This document shows positions 6,371 through 13,465 of a stretch of DNA of 26,765 nucleotides, piece after piece. Each line of letters begins with the position of its first letter. Within the stretch, counting starts at the first letter, position 1. Where the stretch lies: contig JBGOUP010000009.1 in the NCBI GenBank assembly GCA_041477655.1, forward strand, positions 1 to 26,765, read 5' to 3'. Both the position numbers and the translations under genes were made by a program. The notes under the pieces were generated by a model, which did not search any database, was not told where the DNA came from, and saw only the letters and a list, made by a program, of their open reading frames with translations. The stretch comes from JBGOUP01 sp041477655. Its GTDB lineage: Bacteria; Patescibacteriota; UBA1384; 2-12-FULL-50-11.

Positions 6371-8188
6371 TTATTTCTTAGACTTTGCCCGCATGGAGGT
6401 ATTGAGAATGCGTTTGCGTAGACGGAGTGACTTTGGCGTAGCTTCCAACAACTCATCATCTTCCAAAAAGTCGATTGACCGCTCTAAACTCAAAATAGTT
6501 GCTGGAGTTAGTATGATCATATCGTCGTTGCCAGCCGAACGTATATTGGTTTGTTTCTTTTCTTTAGTAACGTTGATCTCCAAATCGTTTTCCCGGGAAT
6601 GGAGACCGACAATCATACCCTCATAAACAGGGGTTTGGGCGGGAATAAAAGTAATTCCTCGTTGCTGGGCATTATCGAGACCGTAAGAAACGGCTTTGCC
6701 GCTTTCGGAAGCGATCAAGACGCCGTTACGAAGCCGGGGAATACTGCCACTAAGCGGAGCAAAACGTAAAAATATTGAACCCATGATGGCGGTGCCTCGG
6801 GACAATGTTAGCAATTGGTTGCGCAAACCCAACAGACCCCGAGTAGGAATTTCAAAAAGCATATGATTGGTGCCGTCTTGGTTTTCGCTTTGTGACAGCA
6901 TCATACCCCGACGCTTAGCCACTTCACCGGTGATAGAGCTAGCGTACTCACTTTTAACGTCTATGGTCAGTTCTTCAACTGGCTCCTGGACAACTCCATC
7001 AATAGTTTTGGTGATAACTTGGGGCTTGCCAACTTGCATCTCAAAGCCCTCGCGGCGCAAGTTTTCAATAAAGACCGACAGGTGAAGCTCGCCTCGTCCC
7101 CACAAAATATATTCATTGTTTTCTCCTGGGGTCATTTTCAAGGAAACATTGACTTCCAACTCTTGCATAATTCGCTCGTAAATTTTTTGGCTTGTTAGCT
7201 GATGGCCTTCCTGACCGACAAATGGCGAGGTATTGGCCGAAATGGCCATTTTCAAAGTTGGCTCGGCAATTTGTAGACTGGGCAGAGCTTCGGGGTGAGC
7301 GGCTGAGGCGATGGTATCACCGATGCGACAGTTTTTGATGCCGGTGATAGCGACAATGTCGCCACTCTCGACTTGCTCAACTTGCGAGCGAGTTAGGCCG
7401 TGGGTGCTGTAAACGCGGCTGATTTTGGCGGTTTCACGAAATCCTTCTGAAGTACCGATAGCCACGGCTAAACCAGCTTTGGCGATGCCCCGAGTAATTT
7501 TGCCAATGGCATATTTACCTTGGAAGCTGTCCCAATCTAAAGCCGTTACCAGCATCTGAAAAGGCTGATCTTTTTGGGCTTGAGGAGCTGGAATATGCTC
7601 CAGAATTGCTTCAAAAATTGGCGTTAGGTCGGTGTCAGCGCTAATCTGCTCCCGTGTAGGCATATTCTGCCAAGATTTGCCATCTCGACCAACGGCGTAA
7701 TAAATTGGAAAATCTAACTGTGATTCGTCGGTAGCCAAATCTAAAAACAAATCCGAAGTGTCATGCAGGACTTTGGCAATTTGGGAATCTGGCCGGTCAA
7801 TTTTGTTGATGACCACAATTGGCCGCAAGCCCAGTTCCAGGGCTTTTTTGAGGACAAATTTAGTTTGGGGCATTGGTCCTTCTTTGGCGTCAATAATTAG
7901 CAAGGCGCCATCGGCCATGTTGAGGGTTCGTTCAACTTCACCGCCAAAATCGGCGTGACCGGGCGTGTCGACAATGTTAATTTTGACACCTTTGTAGGTG
8001 ACGGCGGTGTTTTTGGCCAAAATGGTAATGCCCCGCTCCCGCTCTTGATCGTTGGAGTCCATAATTAGGTCCTGGGTCATTTCGGCCTCGTTGGCATGAA
8101 AAGTTTTGGACTGCTTTAACAGACCATCAACTAGGGTGGTTTTACCGTGATCAACGTGAGCAATAATAGCGACGTTACGAATTTCCAT
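6371..8188 (-). CDS. typA: Ribosome-associated GTPase TypA/BipA
   Basis: The 605-residue protein has the full length and order of TypA: G1 AHVDHGKTT (about residues 10-18), switch I RERGITI, G3 DTPGHADFGGEVER, and G4 NKIDR. These are followed by the EF-Tu-like domain II, EF-G-like domains III and V, and the BipA-specific C-terminal domain (GLDNAQQRGITFIPAQTPVYEGMIVG). It is a translational GTPase that binds the ribosome and assists 50S assembly and growth under stress. Its ATG overlaps the stop of the helicase gene in TAATG, so the two are cotranscribed and probably translationally coupled. It is convergent with tRNA-His. Confidence 0.97.
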   Translation of the reverse strand: MEIRNVAIIAHVDHGKTTLVDGLLKQSKTFHANEAEMTQDLIMDSNDQERERGITILAKNTAVTYKGVKINIVDTPGHADFGGEVERTLNMADGALLIIDAKEGPMPQTKFVLKKALELGLRPIVVINKIDRPDSQIAKVLHDTSDLFLDLATDESQLDFPIYYAVGRDGKSWQNMPTREQISADTDLTPIFEAILEHIPAPQAQKDQPFQMLVTALDWDSFQGKYAIGKITRGIAKAGLAVAIGTSEGFRETAKISRVYSTHGLTRSQVEQVESGDIVAITGIKNCRIGDTIASAAHPEALPSLQIAEPTLKMAISANTSPFVGQEGHQLTSQKIYERIMQELEVNVSLKMTPGENNEYILWGRGELHLSVFIENLRREGFEMQVGKPQVITKTIDGVVQEPVEELTIDVKSEYASSITGEVAKRRGMMLSQSENQDGTNHMLFEIPTRGLLGLRNQLLTLSRGTAIMGSIFLRFAPLSGSIPRLRNGVLIASESGKAVSYGLDNAQQRGITFIPAQTPVYEGMIVGLHSRENDLEINVTKEKKQTNIRSAGNDDMIILTPATILSLERSIDFLEDDELLEATPKSLRLRKRILNTSMRAKSKK

Positions 8189-9375
8189 TACTTAACAAAG
8201 GTGAGGGCAACGCCTTTTTTGTCGGCTCGGCCGGTTCGACCGATCCGGTGGATGTAATCGATGTGTTTTTCTGGAGTGTCAAAGTTTATGACGTGGCTAA
8301 CGTCGGGAATATCCAAACCGCGAGCGGCCACGTCGGTAGCCACCAGAATTTGGGTTCGGTTGTCTTTAAATTCGTTCAAGGCTTTCTGGCGTTGGTTTTG
8401 GTTTTTGTTGCCGTGAATGCAAACGGAGCTAAAGCCCCGTTCGACTAGAGCCAGGTGAAGTTTTTCTGTACCGTGTTTGGTTTGAGAAAAGATCAAAACT
8501 TTTTTTAGTTCTGGCTTGATCAAAAGATCGTGCAATAAGTTCATCCGGTGGAAAGGATCGGTGTAAAGAATGACGTCCTGTTCAACGTTCAATGATGTAT
8601 CTCGATTTTTAACCGAGACGGTTTCAGGATTACGAGTAAATTGGCCGAGCAACTGCTGGACATCATGATTAATGGTGGCCGAGAAAAAGAGCGATTGGCG
8701 AGTTTCGGGTAGGGTCGAAATGATATTTCGCAGAGTGGTAATAAAACCTAAATCAACCAATCGGTCGGCTTCGTCAACAACTAAATTAGTAATTAAGCTT
8801 GGGTTAATGGTTCGACGCTGGATATGATCGTAAAGACGTCCCGGTGTGCCAATAATGACTTGAGGGTTACGACCGAGCAAACGAATCTGGTAATTCATAT
8901 TGTTTTGGCCGATACAAAGAGCGGTAAAGATGCCCATACTTGGTGAAAAAGCCTTGCATTCCTGTTCAATTTGCACAGCCAGCTCTCGTGTTGGGGCAAT
9001 AATTAAGAGTTTTTCCGATCGATTATGGTAGATTTTATTGAGCAACGGCAGTAAGAAGGCAGCTGTTTTGCCGGTGCCGGTGTCAGCAATACCGATGACG
9101 TCTTTACCCTGTAAAATGACCGGAATAGCCTGATCCTGAATTGGTGTGGGGGTCGTTAGGCCACGATTTTTAACGGTGTCTAAAATGCGTTGATCTAGGG
9201 CAAAATCGCTAAAAAGACTACCTGCTTGGTCTGGCGTAACAACCTGATTAATGGCTTTATTAATAAAAAGAGAATGGTTCAACGAACCACCGCGGCGAGC
9301 CGGAGCTCGGCGGTTAGCATTAACACCTGGCCGACCGGAAGAGCCCCGATATCGGCTTCGCGTATTTCTATACAT
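8188..9375 (-). CDS. DEAD-box RNA helicase (RhlE-like)
   Basis: The 395-residue protein has an Arg/Gly-rich N-terminal tail (about 1-35), the Q motif (FSDFALDQRILD...TPTPIQDQAIP), motif I ADTGTGKT, PTRELA, TPGRL, DEAD (VVDEADRLVDLGF), SAT, and the C-terminal RecA lobe with VATDVAARGLD and HRIGRTGR. It ends soon after the second lobe with no long C-terminal extension. It unwinds RNA with ATP, probably in ribosome assembly or RNA turnover. The 1-bp overlap with typA supports a shared role at the ribosome. A weak TTGAGC-N17-TAGAAA promoter can be read 18 nt upstream of the start. Confidence 0.95.
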   Translation of the reverse strand: MYRNTRSRYRGSSGRPGVNANRRAPARRGGSLNHSLFINKAINQVVTPDQAGSLFSDFALDQRILDTVKNRGLTTPTPIQDQAIPVILQGKDVIGIADTGTGKTAAFLLPLLNKIYHNRSEKLLIIAPTRELAVQIEQECKAFSPSMGIFTALCIGQNNMNYQIRLLGRNPQVIIGTPGRLYDHIQRRTINPSLITNLVVDEADRLVDLGFITTLRNIISTLPETRQSLFFSATINHDVQQLLGQFTRNPETVSVKNRDTSLNVEQDVILYTDPFHRMNLLHDLLIKPELKKVLIFSQTKHGTEKLHLALVERGFSSVCIHGNKNQNQRQKALNEFKDNRTQILVATDVAARGLDIPDVSHVINFDTPEKHIDYIHRIGRTGRADKKGVALTFVK

Positions 9376-9619
9376 AACTATGAACAGCCTTTCTACTGTT
9401 GTGTTTCGACCAGCTCAACATAAAGTGTGAGTGAAATCGAACACTTGGTACTCCCAGACAGTAGTGCCGCCTATAGTGGGGCCACGATCCGAAAGCAAAT
9501 AATATTGCTTTATGAGTTCTGCGGTTGCAGAGACGCTTAAAGTCAGTTAAGTGTAGCAGAGACCCTTCAACATGTCAATTTGCTTAGTCATCGTTCGCCT
9601 GAATTAGAACGTTTCGGTC
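9376..9619. other. Intergenic stretch with small hairpins, no gene seen
   Basis: About 240 bases between the divergent helicase and cysteine-rich genes. I see a hairpin near the helicase start (AACAG/CTGTT, about 9380-9397), an AT-rich stem AAAGCAA/TTGCTTT (9492-9511), and two GCAGAGAC direct repeats (about 9526 and 9558). No tRNA, known riboswitch or open frame with a ribosome site was recognised. Confidence 0.5.
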
Positions 9620-9647
9620 TTGCATAGTCTTATTGTTGGAATATATT
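9620..9647 (+). promoter_or_regulatory. Promoter of the cysteine-rich gene
   Basis: TTGCAT (9620-9625), a 16-nt spacer and TATATT (9642-9647) lie just ahead of AAAGGAGG (9654-9661) and ATG 9666. The same two boxes (TTGCAT, TATATT) precede the polysaccharide operon at 10830. Confidence 0.6.
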
Positions 9648-9665
9648 TTAGTTAAAGGAGGTTTG

Positions 9666-9803
9666 ATGGACGAACCAAAGTCAATGTGTGAGGACTGCGG
9701 CGAAATGTGCAAGGTTCACAGCGAAGATAGCCAAGCCAAGTGCACTTGTAACCCGGAATCATGTAACTGCCAGCATTGTAGCACCAAACGTGGCGAGCAG
9801 TAG
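9666..9803 (+). CDS. Small cysteine-rich protein, metallothionein-like
   Basis: The frame encodes 45 residues with eight cysteines: CEDCGEMC (C8, C11, C15), then CTC (C26, C28), CNC (C33, C35) and C38, with histidines at 18 and 37. Dense CxxC and CxC spacing with acidic and basic polar residues and no hydrophobic core is the look of a metallothionein or another small zinc/copper-binding protein. The family is not proven. AAAGGAGG sits four bases before the ATG and a promoter precedes it, so it is well set up for expression. Its 3' end overlaps the likely GTG start of the PurM-like gene by 14 bp. Ordinary ORF calling tends to miss it in favour of a spurious N-terminal extension of the next gene in another frame. 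Confidence 0.8.
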   Translation: MDEPKSMCEDCGEMCKVHSEDSQAKCTCNPESCNCQHCSTKRGEQ

Positions 9804-10740
9804 GTCAAGCTACAACACGAGTAAACCATACAAGGCCAGTTTATTTAGCCTGATTCAGAAGACTTGGAAAAGTCCCTATTTTGAAATCAGACCAGGTGTT
9901 TACCCGACATTTATTAAAAAGTTTAGTTTTTCCGAAGTTGACCACACCGACGGTATTGGCACTAAAGGCTATTATCATTGGCAAAAACGAACTTTCAAAG
10001 AAGCGGTCCAAGACGCTCTGGCTATGAACATCAATGATCTCTTGCTGGTTAATGCCAAAGCCTACAAACTTCAGAGCCATATTACTTTGCACGTGGATAA
10101 TCATAAAATTATTTTGGAAATAATTGGCCATTTGGCCGATTTTTGTCAGAAAGAACAGATTGTTATAACCGGCGGCGAGACGTCAATCCACGATAATATC
10201 GATAGTCTGGATTTGAGTGTCACTATGAGCGGATTAATTTCGAAACTAGATATGAATCAACTGAAAATTGGCGATACTCTTTACGGATTGCCCAGTTCCG
10301 GGCTACATTCCAACGGCTTCAGTGCTGTCCGACGGTTATTTAAGGGTGAATTCCGCGACGATTTCACCGTACCAACGACTCTTTATCATAAAGTCGTCAA
10401 TCAAATCAGAAAAAAAGTTGATACTCACGGCATGATGCATATTACCGGCGGAGCATATACTAAACTCCTGGATATTTTGCCCAAATCGGCTGATGCAATT
10501 ATTAATGCCAACTCCTGGGCCGCACAACCAATTTTCTGGGAAATGTACAAGCGAGGGATGAGCGATAAGGATATGTATCGGTCATTCAATTGCGGTATTG
10601 GCCTAGTTTTCTCCGCTAAACGACGGCCTTCCCTTCAACAAGAATTTCCCCAAGTAATTGAAATTGGTCAGGTCCAGTCGGGCAGTGGTAAGGTCTTCAT
10701 TCGATCGGCTTTTAGCTCTGAAAAGCTTTCTTTTAGCTAA
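9790..10740 (+). CDS. PurM-like (AIR synthase family) protein
   Basis: The protein has about 316 residues from GTG 9790. It carries the AIR-synthase blocks: the N-terminal HTDGIGTK (DGxGTK, nucleotide/FGAR site), MNINDLLLVNAK (NDL), VITGGETS (GGET), and in the C-terminal domain GLPSSGLHSNGFSAVRR, HITGGAYTKLLDILP and FNCGIGLVF. PurM closes the imidazole ring of aminoimidazole ribonucleotide using ATP. The copy is divergent (DALAMNINDL, not the usual D-x-VAMNVNDL with a GA partner) and no other purine genes are in the window, so the substrate could differ. Frame usage before 9790 belongs to the cysteine-rich gene, so an upstream start at 9688 is unlikely. No ribosome site precedes 9790; coupling to the upstream gene is probable. 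Confidence 0.82.
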   Translation: MASSRSSYNTSKPYKASLFSLIQKTWKSPYFEIRPGVYPTFIKKFSFSEVDHTDGIGTKGYYHWQKRTFKEAVQDALAMNINDLLLVNAKAYKLQSHITLHVDNHKIILEIIGHLADFCQKEQIVITGGETSIHDNIDSLDLSVTMSGLISKLDMNQLKIGDTLYGLPSSGLHSNGFSAVRRLFKGEFRDDFTVPTTLYHKVVNQIRKKVDTHGMMHITGGAYTKLLDILPKSADAIINANSWAAQPIFWEMYKRGMSDKDMYRSFNCGIGLVFSAKRRPSLQQEFPQVIEIGQVQSGSGKVFIRSAFSSEKLSFS

Positions 10741-10829
10741 ACTGTTAGCTTGGATAACCTAGCGGAATAGACATAAACGGATCAGTCTCGACGTTCACGA
10801 CTAATTAGCGTTGCCCAAAATTAACATAT

Positions 10830-10858
10830 TTGCATATATTTCTGGGTAGTAGTATATT
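10830..10858 (+). promoter_or_regulatory. Promoter of the polysaccharide operon
   Basis: TTGCAT (10830-10835), a 17-nt spacer and TATATT (10853-10858) predict a start near 10865, only a few bases before the terminator hairpin at 10871. Confidence 0.6.
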
Positions 10859-10870
10859 CCATCTAGTTTG

Positions 10871-10896
10871 AGGAGGGGCAGACGCCCCTCTTTTTG
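10871..10896 (+). terminator. Promoter-proximal terminator (possible attenuator)
   Basis: The stem GAGGGGC/GCCCCTC (extendable by two pairs) with loop AGAC is followed directly by TTTTTG. It lies between the predicted transcription start (~10865) and the first gene (10927). It can end the upstream purM transcript, but it also lies in the leader of the next operon, where it would cut most transcripts short unless the hairpin is prevented. Confidence 0.8.
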
Positions 10897-10926
10897 TATT
10901 GGTTAGCAAACTAGAAAGGACGACAT

Positions 10927-11049
10927 ATGTCAGTATCAAAACTACCGGCTGCCGGTCCAAGTTCAGCAGTCCACTTGGCTATCTTGCTGGTTGCCTTAGT
11001 TGCCTACCCAGTCAAGTTGGCGGCTAAGTTTATTGCCAGTAAATTCTAG
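10927..11049 (+). CDS. 40-residue single-pass membrane protein
   Basis: The small frame has AAAGGA six bases before its ATG and stops one base before the GT2 start. The sequence is a short polar head (MSVSKLPAAGPSS), a hydrophobic stretch (AVHLAILLVALVAYPVKLAA, about 14-33) and a basic tail (KFIASKF). It is too short for usual ORF filters. GT2 synthases with QxxRW normally have transmembrane helices before the catalytic domain; the neighbour lacks them. This peptide may supply that membrane contact, as small accessory subunits do in other synthase systems. The role is inferred from position only. Confidence 0.75.
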   Translation: MSVSKLPAAGPSSAVHLAILLVALVAYPVKLAAKFIASKF

Positions 11050-11050
11050 G

Positions 11051-12067
11051 GTGAGTAAACAATCAGTCTGCGTGGTCGTGCCGGCTTACAACGAAGCTAT
11101 GGTTATTGAGTCGTCACTGGCATCACTGATATCGGTTGTCAAACCTGAAAACGTATATGTGGTTAGTGATGGCTCGACCGATGATACGGCTAAGTTAGCC
11201 CGAACGCAGGTGACCAATGTTCTGGCTTTACGCAAAAACCGTGGTAAAGCTCAAGCCCTCGAACAGCTGATTAATAAGTACCATCTAACCAAGCGCTATC
11301 AATATGTATTCTTTTTTGATGCTGATAGCCAACTATCCAAGAATTTTCTGGCTGAAGTCCGGCAATTCGCCAAGAGTAAGCCAGCTTGTATCGTTGGAAC
11401 AGTTGGTAGCCAGCGACGAGGCATAATAAGCGCCTATCGGGTTTATGAGTACAGCTTAAGCCATCGATTTTTCAAAACGGCCCAGAACCTTATCCGAGCC
11501 ATTGCCGTGGCTCCGGGTTGCGCCTCCTTATATCGGGCAGATGTTCTAGAGAAACTCAATTTTTCCAATCAAACACTGACCGAAGATTTTGATCTGACGC
11601 TGCAAATCCATCAGAAAAAACTTGGCCAAGTCATTTATGCCTCAAAAGCAATCGTTACCACTCAAGATCCGATCGGTTTTAGTGACTACTGGAAGCAGAT
11701 TATGCGCTGGTGTACCGGTTTTTGGCAGAATTTTTTCTTGCATCGTCTCTATTTTGTCAGGAATAGAGCCAGCGCCATGATTATGCTTAATTTTATTGAT
11801 GGTTTAACCTGGCTTCTGGCAATTCGCTTGGCCATCGTTTATCCGGCAATGTTTATCCACTTGATATCGCTGGCATATTTGATCGTTGTTGTCATAGCTA
11901 TTTGTTTGGTCTGTTTAGAACAGAAATATTGGGCTATTGTCTATACGCCTTTCTTTCCCTTCTTTCAATATCTGAATCTGGCTGCCTACATTGCCTCGTT
12001 TTTCCGAGCCATATTCTCCGGTAAACGGAGGTTGGGCTGGCAAAAAGTGCTTCGCTACAGCAACTAG
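11051..12067 (+). CDS. Processive GT2 polysaccharide synthase
   Basis: The protein has 338 residues from GTG 11051. The GT-A catalytic domain comes first: VVPAYNE (9-15), SDGSTDDT (Asp40), the metal-binding FFDADS (Asp90/Asp92), the base TED (177-179) and the acceptor-site QIMRW (216-220). The last marks the cellulose/hyaluronan/poly-GlcNAc synthase branch. Three or so C-terminal transmembrane helices follow (about 245-320). The two N-terminal helices of IcaA/PgaC-type enzymes are absent. It should polymerise a beta-linked glycan from a nucleotide sugar and move it across the membrane. The GTG, next to the preceding stop, gives a clean family N-terminus; upstream in-frame residues belong to the small membrane gene. 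Confidence 0.9.
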   Translation: MSKQSVCVVVPAYNEAMVIESSLASLISVVKPENVYVVSDGSTDDTAKLARTQVTNVLALRKNRGKAQALEQLINKYHLTKRYQYVFFFDADSQLSKNFLAEVRQFAKSKPACIVGTVGSQRRGIISAYRVYEYSLSHRFFKTAQNLIRAIAVAPGCASLYRADVLEKLNFSNQTLTEDFDLTLQIHQKKLGQVIYASKAIVTTQDPIGFSDYWKQIMRWCTGFWQNFFLHRLYFVRNRASAMIMLNFIDGLTWLLAIRLAIVYPAMFIHLISLAYLIVVVIAICLVCLEQKYWAIVYTPFFPFFQYLNLAAYIASFFRAIFSGKRRLGWQKVLRYSN

Positions 12068-12119
12068 CTTGCGCATTGCTTGCGTCCTGCTACGATCGAA
12101 CTGCCTTCATGGAGGGAAT

Positions 12120-13403
12120 ATGCGAAAATGTCTACTTATTATTGGTTCTGCCCTGTTTATCCTGGGAACGCTTATACTACAACCAATTTCAACTTCGGCC
12201 AATGGCACTCGGGTTGAGGTAAATATTTTTCAGCCAAATTCGATAGGCAACGGCCAAAATTTAGCCATTTTTCAAAAGCAGCTTGGTATAAGCTTTCATA
12301 GCGCCAAATGGTATCAAGATTGGTCGGAACCATTTAACTCCAGCATCGCCAAGTCGTTCCACGATAGTGGCTTTGTGCCAGAATTAACTTGGCAGCCACA
12401 ACAGAATGACAGTCAGGGGGTAGCCTATAACGACGTTACCAGCGGCAAATACGATAGTTATTTAACGGCATCGGCTCAAGTCGTCAAAAACTTGGGGTTC
12501 ACTTTGCGGATAAGTCTGGCTCCGGAGATGAACACCGACTGGGTAGCTTGGGGGTTGGGCAAGCAAGGCAATACCGCTGAAAATCACAAAGCCTTCTGGC
12601 AATATGTGGTCAAAAAATTCCGCGATAACGGCGCCAATAACGTTGACTGGATCTGGTCGCCTAATATTGTCTATAATGGGGCACCGGCAACCTACGGCCA
12701 GATGTATCCCGGCGACGGCTACGTAACCTATCTTGGCCTAGATGGTTACAACTGGGGAACAACCCAGTCATGGAGCGCTTGGCAATCATTCAAAGAGATT
12801 TTCCAGCCATCTTACAGATCGCTAACAGCACTGACATCAAAAAAAATTCTGATAATGGAAACAGCCTCGACGGAAATTGGCGGCGATAAAGCGGCCTGGA
12901 TCACCGATATGTTTGGCCAGCTCAAAAATGGCTTTAGCCAAATTCAGGGTTTTACTTGGTTCGATATCAATAAAGAAACCGACTGGCGGATTGAATCAAG
13001 CCAGGCGTCTAGAGAGGCGTTCGTCCAAGCAGTCCAGGGTACAAGTGTGGATTCATCAACCGCTAGCCAGATCAGTAAGAAAAGTAAAAGCAACAATGCC
13101 GGATCAAAAACCCCGGACAATAACTCAACTATTGCCACCACTGATGTCTCTGTACTGGCTAATAGCTTTGACAGTGAATCCGCTTATCTTTTTCCGCCTC
13201 CATCCCCAACACTAGTCGCTAGCCAGAAGGAGGGGAAAAGAGATAATCCAATCCCAGCTCTGTCAATTATCTATGCCACCCTCGGTACCTTGTTAATTTT
13301 TATCGGTGGATTGGTTAGGTCTAAGACCAAGCAACTTAACATCATCTATCCTAGAAAAAAGCCTGATATTCATTTGGATAGTATATTCTATCAAAAGCCA
13401 TAA
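12120..13403 (+). CDS. Membrane-anchored GH26-like glycoside hydrolase
   Basis: The 427-residue protein has an N-terminal signal peptide (MRKCLLIIGSALFILG..., about 1-28), a GH26-type catalytic domain (about 30-305), a Ser/Asn-rich linker and a C-terminal transmembrane anchor (about 382-402) with a basic tail. Catalytic glutamates fit E136 in LAPEMNTDW (acid/base) and E247 in LIMETAST (nucleophile). MYPGDGYVTYLGLDGYNWG is the characteristic YPGD-D-Y block of GH26 mannanases and lichenases. GGAGGG lies three to four bases before ATG 12120, and the signal peptide starts there, so the longer in-frame extension is rejected. It lies 52 bp after the synthase and probably trims or releases its product. 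Confidence 0.87.
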   Translation: MRKCLLIIGSALFILGTLILQPISTSANGTRVEVNIFQPNSIGNGQNLAIFQKQLGISFHSAKWYQDWSEPFNSSIAKSFHDSGFVPELTWQPQQNDSQGVAYNDVTSGKYDSYLTASAQVVKNLGFTLRISLAPEMNTDWVAWGLGKQGNTAENHKAFWQYVVKKFRDNGANNVDWIWSPNIVYNGAPATYGQMYPGDGYVTYLGLDGYNWGTTQSWSAWQSFKEIFQPSYRSLTALTSKKILIMETASTEIGGDKAAWITDMFGQLKNGFSQIQGFTWFDINKETDWRIESSQASREAFVQAVQGTSVDSSTASQISKKSKSNNAGSKTPDNNSTIATTDVSVLANSFDSESAYLFPPPSPTLVASQKEGKRDNPIPALSIIYATLGTLLIFIGGLVRSKTKQLNIIYPRKKPDIHLDSIFYQKP

Positions 13404-13428
13404 TTATAGTTTGACTGGAATAAAACAT

Positions 13429-13456
13429 TTGCTTTTTTCTTTTTACTTGTTACAAT
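13429..13456 (+). promoter_or_regulatory. Promoter of the two-module deacetylase
   Basis: TTGCTT (13429-13434), a 16-nt T-rich spacer and TACAAT (13451-13456) lie 9 nt before ATG 13466. No ribosome site is present, so the mRNA is probably leaderless. Confidence 0.6.
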
Positions 13457-13465
13457 CTCCACGAT

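Noticed and set aside
9688..9789. N-terminal extension of the PurM-like frame
   Set aside because: It is the shifted-frame reading of the cysteine-rich gene, has no family similarity and no ribosome site at its start.
11991..12119. N-terminal extension of the GH26 frame
   Set aside because: It overlaps the end of the GT2 gene in another frame, and a ribosome site with a signal peptide begins at 12120.
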